A DNA stretch of 33,001 nucleotides from a virus, in the IMG/VR virus record IMGVR_UViG_3300027969_000276, positions 1 through 33,001 of that record; one strand, written 5' to 3'. Made by a program: the position numbers and the translations under genes. This document shows, one piece after another, positions 27,532 to 33,001 of the stretch. The notes beneath the pieces were generated by a model that saw only the letters and a program-made list of their open reading frames with translations, had not been told where the DNA came from and did not search any database. How positions within the stretch are numbered: position 1 is the first letter of the stretch; every line of letters begins with the position of its first letter.

Positions 27532-28829
27532 GAGACGCACAGACCGCCCGCATCAAGCGGGCACACATGACCATGTTCAAGCACCCACAGACTGCGCTCT
27601 ACTCGGGCGTGATGCTGATGGGTACGAGTGCGGTCATTGACGATTGTCCTACTGCATACACCGATGGGGTGAACAAGCGGTACGGGCGCAAGTTCATTGA
27701 GCAGATAACTAAGGAACCACAACTGCGTGGGTTGGTACTTCACGAGAACCTACACATTGCTCTGAAGCAGACCATCTTTGGCGTACCCATGTTCAAGGAG
27801 AACCGTCAGATGGCAAACCTTGCCGCTGACTTTGTGGTGAACGACATCATCACTTGTATCGATGGAACAGTTAATAACTCACACGAACGCTTGGTCGAGT
27901 TGCCGGATGGGGGTGTTTATGACCCCATGTTCCACGATTGGTCGATGCGTGAGGTGTTTAACTATCTGAAGAAACACGCGAAGCCTAAGTGCAAGGGTAA
28001 CAAGCAAGGCGGGTCAGGTGGCGGGCAAGGTAACGGCACACCCCAAGGTGGGACACAAGACAGCGATGTTGAAGGAGACAGCGAATGGGAGTCGGTGACT
28101 GTTAACGGCAAGACCTATGACTTGTCTAACGCAGATGAGCACGACATCATCGACATCAGCAAGCTGTCCCATGAGGAACGCAAGGACTTGAACGAGGAGA
28201 TTGATAGAGCATTGCGTGAGGGCGGCATCCTTGCAGGGCGCATGGGTGGCAAGATGCCCCGAGCCATCTCCGATATGTTGGAGCCCAAGGTTGATTGGCG
28301 TGATGAGTTGCGTGAGTTCGTGTCTGCATCGGTGCGCGGTAAAGACGAGTACACATGGCGGCGCATGAACAAGCGTCACATGGCTAATGACATCTATCTG
28401 CCAAGCATGGACAACGAGACGATCGGCGAGGTGATTGTGGCGATTGACACTTCCGGTTCGATTGGCGAGAAGGAATTGAACGAGTTTGCTACAGAACTGG
28501 TCTCAATTTGCGAGGTCGCTTCACCTGAGAAGGTTCGCATCATTTGGTGGGACGCTGAGGTGGCAGGGACGCAGGAGTTTTCCGGTGACTACACCGGCAT
28601 TGCATCCATGCTCAAGCCCGAAGGCGGCGGTGGAACTAGGGTCTCATGTGTCAGTGAGTACATAAATGAGCATCGCATCAATGCGGACTGCGTGATTGTG
28701 TTCACAGACGGGTATGTCGAGGACAACGTGAAGTGGGACATCTCTAGTCCAACCCTGTGGATGGTGACGCATTGCAAGTCGTTCAACCCCCCATCGGGTA
28801 AGAAGGTCATGGTCAGCTATGACGATTAG
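27525..28829 (+). CDS. Metallopeptidase-like plus VWA domain protein (DUF2201-like)
   Basis: The protein has 434 residues. The N-terminal domain contains LRGLVLHENLHIAL, whose HENLH (73-77) is an HExxH zinc-binding motif, followed by ANLAADFVVNDIIT. A Gly/Gln/Lys-rich linker (~155-185) leads to a helical part and then a VWA-like domain with MIDAS motif VAIDTSGSIG (Asp308, Ser310, Ser312). The combination fits the DUF2201 N-terminal metallopeptidase and VWA-like family, usually encoded with MoxR AAA+ proteins. Together with the ATPase and DUF3150-like genes it makes a complete module. Peptidase activity is not proven by the motif alone. Confidence 0.8.
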   Translation: MLRDAQTARIKRAHMTMFKHPQTALYSGVMLMGTSAVIDDCPTAYTDGVNKRYGRKFIEQITKEPQLRGLVLHENLHIALKQTIFGVPMFKENRQMANLAADFVVNDIITCIDGTVNNSHERLVELPDGGVYDPMFHDWSMREVFNYLKKHAKPKCKGNKQGGSGGGQGNGTPQGGTQDSDVEGDSEWESVTVNGKTYDLSNADEHDIIDISKLSHEERKDLNEEIDRALREGGILAGRMGGKMPRAISDMLEPKVDWRDELREFVSASVRGKDEYTWRRMNKRHMANDIYLPSMDNETIGEVIVAIDTSGSIGEKELNEFATELVSICEVASPEKVRIIWWDAEVAGTQEFSGDYTGIASMLKPEGGGGTRVSCVSEYINEHRINADCVIVFTDGYVEDNVKWDISSPTLWMVTHCKSFNPPSGKKVMVSYDD

Positions 28830-29094
28830 GATTTCAATAGCAGGAGGGGACGTTGTATGGGAGGCGCACCCCCAATCAAAGATGAGGTTCTCGCGTCAGG
28901 TGGCTGAGGAGTTGCTACATCGATACGGAGCCTTTGCCCACATGCACGCCCTAGATGCGCTGGAGTCCCGCGACCAAGAACATTCAGCACGCCTGTGGCG
29001 CGATGTGTTGTCAACACTAGATGAAATTACAAACGAAAGGAAGCAAGATGATAAGCCTGAGTTACGCACGACTGAAGCGGATAAGCCTGAGTGA
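28819..29094 (+). CDS. Small hypothetical protein
   Basis: This 91-residue protein starts MTIRISIAGGDVVWEAHPQS inside the end of the VWA gene (11-base overlap). The centre is helical and rich in His, Ala and Leu (EELLHRYGAFAHMHALDALE). The charged C-terminal 20 residues overlap the next gene by 47 bases. Not recognised. Coding is supported by the overlap and by protein-like composition up to about residue 75. Confidence 0.55.
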   Translation: MTIRISIAGGDVVWEAHPQSKMRFSRQVAEELLHRYGAFAHMHALDALESRDQEHSARLWRDVLSTLDEITNERKQDDKPELRTTEADKPE

Positions 29095-30025
29095 GAAGCC
29101 CTATCGGGGCAGCACCAATCGGTTCCCCATCATGGGGCGCAGACAGAACACTAAGTACTTCTTAGCTGAGGAGGAGAACGGCGAGATTCTCTTCAGAGTT
29201 ATGAATGGATGGATTTACTCTCAACAACCTGTTACGCCTGAGGAGGCTATTGAGTACAAGAAGAATGGTAAGAATCTCTACCATGACTCTACTAGGGGTC
29301 AGGACTATCTGTGGGTTCACAAGCCCCACGAGATGGGCGTTGTACGTTCGGACAACACCTTTGAATTCACAGCGAATAGCTACGCCCAAGGCGGGCGTAA
29401 GTTCCTTAGCGATGCAAGCTATGGGTACTTCAGTAACGACTCACGAAGGGGTGGGATGGTATTCAACAGCGCGAGGAACGGGTTTTATCCCATACACCAT
29501 GGGATGCGAGTGGACATCAAGACCATGAAGCCTACGAAGGACATCACCATCATCGGTAAGACGGTTGACAGGAAAGCATCTAGGAATCTGATGGCTAACC
29601 ACAAAGACTTCTTTACAGTAACTGAGACCATGTGCAAGGCGATGACCCTTGAATCATGGTTGGACACAGCTAAGACTATTTATCTTGAACAGGAGATAGA
29701 ACATAAATTGCCTGAGGAAATTTTAATGCTTGCTGAGGCAATGAAGTCTTCTGCGCCACTTGATGCGATGACTCTCTATGCGTTTGGTCTGAACAGTGAT
29801 CTCAGATGGAGGATTAAAAACCCATCGTCATGGCATTACCACAAGGATGCGGTTGAGGTGTTCAGTTCTATGAAGGCTAGGTTGTGCCATCAAATCTACA
29901 AGGAGAACGCAAGCACATTCAAGACTGTGACCTATGAGATGGGCAAGGTGTACCCGCCTAGCGTGTGGGGCTACACATTGATGGTTGATGGCGTTGAAGT
30001 TAAACAATACGGACATGGAGTATGA
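29048..30025 (+). CDS. Large hypothetical early/middle protein
   Basis: The start is ATG 29048 (MISLSYARLKRISLSEKPYR; 325 residues), with AAAGGAAG just upstream; an in-frame ATG nine codons earlier lacks a site. The protein is basic in its first half (NRFPIMGRRQNTKYFLAEEE) and helical in the second (TLESWLDTAKTIYLEQEIEH). The layout of Tyr/Trp-rich strands (GEILFRVMNGWIYS) recurs in other aquatic phage genomes in my memory, without known role. Stop and next start overlap (ATGA). Confidence 0.65.
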   Translation: MISLSYARLKRISLSEKPYRGSTNRFPIMGRRQNTKYFLAEEENGEILFRVMNGWIYSQQPVTPEEAIEYKKNGKNLYHDSTRGQDYLWVHKPHEMGVVRSDNTFEFTANSYAQGGRKFLSDASYGYFSNDSRRGGMVFNSARNGFYPIHHGMRVDIKTMKPTKDITIIGKTVDRKASRNLMANHKDFFTVTETMCKAMTLESWLDTAKTIYLEQEIEHKLPEEILMLAEAMKSSAPLDAMTLYAFGLNSDLRWRIKNPSSWHYHKDAVEVFSSMKARLCHQIYKENASTFKTVTYEMGKVYPPSVWGYTLMVDGVEVKQYGHGV

Positions 30026-30933
30026 GCATGACATTATTTCTTGATGGCTTTGAAGACAGCACGATCAGACGCGAGTTGATCGAATCACCTGCGTTCCCAC
30101 TGGTGCGTGAGATCGTATTCAAGCATGGCTTGCGCGTGGCGCGGCGTACCAACACGGGGTGGTTGATGTGCAACCCATACGGCATCGCCGTAGGCAAAGC
30201 TAACTGCACCAAGAACCCCGAAGGTGTACTGGAATACACATGGCGTTCGCCCTACTACATGAAGGAGCGCGGCTCAGACAGGGCTGACAAAGAGACTATT
30301 CATAGTGCAAAGCTGTCCTCATTGATGGGTGTGCTGAAAGCTAAGAAAGTCATCCCGCCAGTAGGAAACATGATTGACCGCAAGATGAAGATGCTTGGCG
30401 CTCCGGTACGCTACCTGAGACGTTCGCTAGGAGATTCCAATAAGGAAGTTAGCCTGAGCAGCAATTCTGTTCATGCCTTGCTTGCCTACTACTTGCATGG
30501 CGATATTGATAGTCGTGGGCTATCGCTTGACCGAAGTGAATGTAAAAATTTACTTGACAAATGTGATAAAGCTGATAGCATCAAGCGTATGAAAGATGAA
30601 AAGGCCGATGCGTTTTTCCAAAATCCTTTCTACATGATTGGTGTGGACGAGTTTGGTGACTATCTCATTGGCAAGATGCGGATGATTCCGACTGATACAG
30701 GTGAACACAAAGCGGAGATGATTGAGGACTTTAAGCGTTACAAGTCCATAGAGGATTACCCTAACTTGATTGCGTTCATGACCATGACCAAAGCAGTCTA
30801 TGAGAACAAAGAGCATCACATGCATTGTGGACTACCCATTGTTGATGAGTACAACGATTCACTTGACGCTGTGTTCTTCTACGACACGCGCCCGACCCAC
30901 TACGACCATACCTATGTGGTGACACCATGCTGA
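30022..30933 (+). CDS. Large hypothetical protein
   Basis: The 303-residue product starts MSMTLFLDGFEDSTIRRELI. Two ATGs are possible (30022, 30028); GGAG is 2 or 8 bases away, favouring the second. It is basic and mixed alpha/beta, with a conserved-looking helical centre (VRYLRRSLGDSNKEVSLSSN) and a final stretch FFYDTRPTHYDHTYVVTPC. No family recognised. It lies between another large unknown protein and a nuclease, with overlaps on both sides, suggesting linked roles in DNA metabolism. Confidence 0.65.
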   Translation: MSMTLFLDGFEDSTIRRELIESPAFPLVREIVFKHGLRVARRTNTGWLMCNPYGIAVGKANCTKNPEGVLEYTWRSPYYMKERGSDRADKETIHSAKLSSLMGVLKAKKVIPPVGNMIDRKMKMLGAPVRYLRRSLGDSNKEVSLSSNSVHALLAYYLHGDIDSRGLSLDRSECKNLLDKCDKADSIKRMKDEKADAFFQNPFYMIGVDEFGDYLIGKMRMIPTDTGEHKAEMIEDFKRYKSIEDYPNLIAFMTMTKAVYENKEHHMHCGLPIVDEYNDSLDAVFFYDTRPTHYDHTYVVTPC

Positions 30934-31232
30934 CCCCTGAGCGCAGGGTCAAGGACAAAGTTAAGAAGGTACTCAAGGAGTTGGGTGCGTACTACGCCAT
31001 GCCCGCTACAGGTGGATATGGCAGTAGTGGTGTGCCTGACTTTCTTGTTTGCTATCGCGGGCAGTTCATCGGTATTGAGTGTAAAGCGAATGGCGGCAAG
31101 ACCACAGCATTGCAAGAGAAAAACCTATACGACATCCGTAAGAACGGCGGCACTGCGTTCGTGGTTGATGAGAACAATGTCGGTGACTTGCGCGAATTGT
31201 TAGTTGAGTTTTTTGTAGAGGATACCGAATGA
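30927..31232 (+). CDS. VRR-NUC domain nuclease
   Basis: This encodes 101 residues. The core GVPDFLVCYRGQFIGIECKA contains Asp38 and the Glu51-x-Lys53 pair of a PD-(D/E)xK nuclease, followed by TTALQEKNLYDIRKNGG, which is the usual continuation of the VRR-NUC fold. A basic helix (ERRVKDKVKKVLKELG) with Glu5 precedes it. The family includes stand-alone phage nucleases that may act on branched DNA. It overlaps both neighbours and lies just before replication genes, so a role in replication or recombination is likely. Confidence 0.85.
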   Translation: MLTPERRVKDKVKKVLKELGAYYAMPATGGYGSSGVPDFLVCYRGQFIGIECKANGGKTTALQEKNLYDIRKNGGTAFVVDENNVGDLRELLVEFFVEDTE

Positions 31233-31435
31233 ATGAACAAGATTTAGAGCAACTGCGAGAAGTCCATGCGGGGCTTGCAATGGTGGGTCTTTTGATGAAA
31301 GGGGTTTACGACCAAGACATACCTAGCCGCGCGTATCAACTAGCAGACTCTATGCTGATAGCGAGGTCAGAATCCGCTGGCATCGTATCCGTTAAACGCC
31401 ATCTAAAGAAGGAGAAGGCACATGACAGTAACTAA
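31229..31435 (+). CDS. Small helical hypothetical protein
   Basis: The 68-residue product MNEQDLEQLREVHAGLAMVG... is probably all helical, with an acidic start and a basic end (SVKRHLKKEKAHDSN). The start overlaps the nuclease stop (ATGA), and its end overlaps the next gene by 14 bases. No family recognised. It is likely co-translated with the nuclease. Confidence 0.6.
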   Translation: MNEQDLEQLREVHAGLAMVGLLMKGVYDQDIPSRAYQLADSMLIARSESAGIVSVKRHLKKEKAHDSN

Positions 31436-32000
31436 ACCGAAGTTGAAGAAGGGTAAGTGGGGCGCGATGCACGACAAGGTGCGCGTGGTTGGACAAATGC
31501 TGCACAACGGGGAAAAGCCTGATGTGAAGACACTTGCTGCGCAATTCAAATGCTCAAACAAGTATGTTTATTTGCTTATCGCAGCGGCGCGCAAGATGAC
31601 CGGTATAGCTAAGCCCCCATCCAAGCGTGGGTCACAACTTAGCCGCGCAGTAGAGTTGAAGAGAGCAATGGCAGATCGACCATTACCCATCACGATGGAA
31701 GAGCCTAAGTTTGGTGATGTAGTCGGTGGCTTGGAACTAATCAATATGGGTGGTGGGCAAGCCCGTTGGGTCAGGAAAGAAGAGCCTAAGGCAGACATGG
31801 TGAATCACCCTCCGCACTACACCGCAGGGGGCATAGAGACCATCGACTTTATCCAAGCGAAGCTGACACCTGAGGAGTTCCGTGGCTATCTGCGCGGCAA
31901 CATCTTGAAGTACTCTAGCCGAGCAGGACTCAAGGGCGATGCAGATGAAGACCTTGGCAAGATGGTGTGGTACGCCAACAAGCTGAAGTCCCTTTCCTAA
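31422..32000 (+). CDS. HTH plus DUF3310 protein (gp1.7-like C-terminus)
   Basis: The protein has 192 residues. The basic N-terminal part holds a helix-turn-helix-like segment (VKTLAAQFKCSNKYVYLLIA, about 35-54). Residues ~126-192 carry the DUF3310 signature: NHPPHYTAGGIETIDFIQAK, then LRGNILKYSSRAGLKGDADE, then MVWYANKL. DUF3310 forms part of T7 gp1.7, a nucleotide kinase, though here only that domain is matched. Fusion to a probable DNA-binding part is notable. A terminator follows the stop, closing this transcription unit. Confidence 0.75.
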   Translation: MTVTKPKLKKGKWGAMHDKVRVVGQMLHNGEKPDVKTLAAQFKCSNKYVYLLIAAARKMTGIAKPPSKRGSQLSRAVELKRAMADRPLPITMEEPKFGDVVGGLELINMGGGQARWVRKEEPKADMVNHPPHYTAGGIETIDFIQAKLTPEEFRGYLRGNILKYSSRAGLKGDADEDLGKMVWYANKLKSLS

Positions 32001-32009
32001 ACCCTTACG

Positions 32010-32036
32010 AGGCATGGTTCGCCATGCCTTTTTTTG
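32010..32036 (+). terminator. Rho-independent terminator
   Basis: AGGCATGG (32010-32017), TTCG loop, CCATGCCT (32022-32029), then a T-run. It is a canonical intrinsic terminator after the DUF3310 gene. No clear promoter is visible between it and the next gene, so the polymerase unit may depend on read-through. Confidence 0.85.
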
Positions 32037-32069
32037 TATCTATTGAATTTACTATTTAAGGATTAAGAA

Positions 32070-32519
32070 ATGCTCACAGGACTAGAGATACTGATAGCGC
32101 GAATGAAAGACCACCCCGAGGAATTTGTTAAGCAATGCAAGTGGGATACGCTGATAGAAGATTTCAGAGACAACTTCACCTTAGATGAATGGGAAGCGTA
32201 CAAAGCCGCCCGTAACGAGATGATGCGTGACCTATTCAACGAGGCGGTACTCAAGCGACTCGCGGGCGAGGAAGATGATGGTAAGTCACGGATAGCGACA
32301 TACAGCACTGCGCAAGTAAGACAAGCCTTTGGTGCGACAGACCCCAAAGCCATGTATGGACAGCTAGTAAACACCCCACAGCTTGCCGCGAAACAAGCCA
32401 ACGCTGCAATGCAACAAGAGGCTTACAACGCCGCGCTTCAACAACGGCTTTATTCCGAACAGCGGGGCATGCTGAACAGCGCAGGTTCGCTTGGTAACAC
32501 TCGCCTCTTTGGATTATGA
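32070..32519 (+). CDS. Hypothetical protein preceding DNA polymerase
   Basis: The 149-residue product starts MLTGLEILIARMKDHPEEFV behind AAGGATTAAGAA. Residues 1-65 are helical and charged (DTLIEDFRDNFTLDEWEAYK). A linker follows, then an Ala/Gln-rich helix (LAAKQANAAMQQEAYNAALQ) and a Gly/Leu end. It ends with an ATGA overlap to the polymerase gene, so translation is coupled. No family assigned; a replication accessory role is inferred from that coupling. Confidence 0.65.
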   Translation: MLTGLEILIARMKDHPEEFVKQCKWDTLIEDFRDNFTLDEWEAYKAARNEMMRDLFNEAVLKRLAGEEDDGKSRIATYSTAQVRQAFGATDPKAMYGQLVNTPQLAAKQANAAMQQEAYNAALQQRLYSEQRGMLNSAGSLGNTRLFGL

Positions 32520-33001
32520 GCATCATCACGCTTGATTTTGAAACCTACTACACCAAGGGGTTGGGGTTCAAGACTCAAACCACCGAGGAGTATGTGCGCG
32601 ACAGACGCTTTGAGGTAATAGGCGTGGGCGTGAAGATAGACGATGCACCATCTACTTGGTTCTCAGGGACTAAGGATGAGATTCATAACTATCTGTCCAC
32701 GCTCCCGTGGGACACTAATGCCCTGCTGTGCCACAACACCTTGTTCGATGGATGCATTCTTAGCTGGCACTTTGGTGTTACCCCTATGTTCATGCTCGAC
32801 ACACTTTGCATGGCGCGGGCACTTCACGGCGTGGACGTAGGTGGGTCACTGGCATCACTTAGTGCGCGCTATGGCATTGGCAAAAAAGGCGATGAGGTGC
32901 TCAAAGCCGAGGGCAAACGCAGAGAGGACTTCACCAAAGAAGAACTCGCTACATACGGCGACTACTGTATCAATGACGTGGAGTTAACTTACAAGTTATG
33001 G
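32516..33001 (+). CDS. DNA polymerase, 3'-5' exonuclease domain (runs off right edge)
   Basis: The first 162 residues are open to the window edge from the ATG at 32516, which overlaps the previous stop. DnaQ-like motifs are in order: Exo I LDFET (Asp7, Glu9), Exo II HNTLFD (73-78, Asp78), Exo III YCIND (150-154, Tyr150 and Asp154). Spacing and flanking phrases (GKKGDEVLKAEGKRREDFT) fit the proofreading domain at the N-terminus of a phage family A polymerase. The polymerase domain itself is outside the window, so a stand-alone exonuclease cannot be excluded. A proofreading role in phage DNA replication is expected. Confidence 0.8.
   Translation, partial: MSIITLDFETYYTKGLGFKTQTTEEYVRDRRFEVIGVGVKIDDAPSTWFSGTKDEIHNYLSTLPWDTNALLCHNTLFDGCILSWHFGVTPMFMLDTLCMARALHGVDVGGSLASLSARYGIGKKGDEVLKAEGKRREDFTKEELATYGDYCINDVELTYKLW

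Noticed and set aside
1-33001. tRNA genes, integrase, repressor or IS elements
   Set aside because: None seen on either strand; no cloverleaf with CCA-type end, no recombinase or transposase motifs.

Overview
The window is a piece of a tailed-phage genome (Caudoviricetes), most likely a lytic podovirus of a Gram-negative, possibly freshwater, bacterium. This rests on a complete head/packaging gene set of P22/SU10-like podoviral order (TerS, TerL, portal, co-chaperonin, scaffold, capsid, connector/adaptor proteins, tail fibres). No tape-measure, tail-tube or sheath gene is seen. No integrase, repressor, tRNA, rRNA, IS element or CRISPR array was found. Host assignment is inference: the only direct clues are canonical sigma70-type promoters and strong Shine-Dalgarno sites.

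Layout. Positions 1-19485 are one continuous leftward late block. Read in the direction of transcription it holds TerS, TerL, a small gene, portal, a small gene, a GroES-like co-chaperonin, scaffold, a conserved protein, a head protein and the major capsid protein. A strong terminator follows. Next come two beta-rich structural proteins, a glycosyltransferase, a run of small very basic proteins around a holin-like gene, connector/adaptor proteins, a paralogous pair of small structural proteins, a repeat-built protein, and two tail-fibre genes. The second tail-fibre gene runs off the left edge. Genes overlap by ATGA-type junctions almost throughout.

Positions 19486-22610 form the control region. 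It has a divergent promoter zone rich in G-runs and three near-identical rightward promoters (TTGACA-17-GATAAT). Each promoter is followed by a short hairpin at the predicted RNA 5' end. Four small early genes are separated by hairpin terminators. After them lies about 650 bases without a convincing gene, holding three ~44-bp-spaced iteron-like repeats, about ten TAGAACA/TGTTCTA boxes and an AT-rich patch. This is the best candidate for a replication origin or a master operator.

Positions 22611-33001 are rightward early/middle genes driven by two promoters of a second class (TTGAC-N6-GTCAA over the -35). First come small unknown proteins. Then comes a three-part module: a DUF3150-like protein, a MoxR-type AAA+ ATPase and a protein combining an HExxH metallopeptidase-like domain with a VWA domain. 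After that come a NinX/DUF2591-like protein, two large unknown proteins, a VRR-NUC nuclease, an HTH-DUF3310 protein, a small protein and the exonuclease domain of a DNA polymerase cut by the right edge.

The items most worth a second look are the AAA+/VWA/DUF3150 module, the family of covarying 5'-terminal hairpins with their two promoter classes, the origin-like repeat field, and a C-terminal tag shared by consecutive small basic late proteins.
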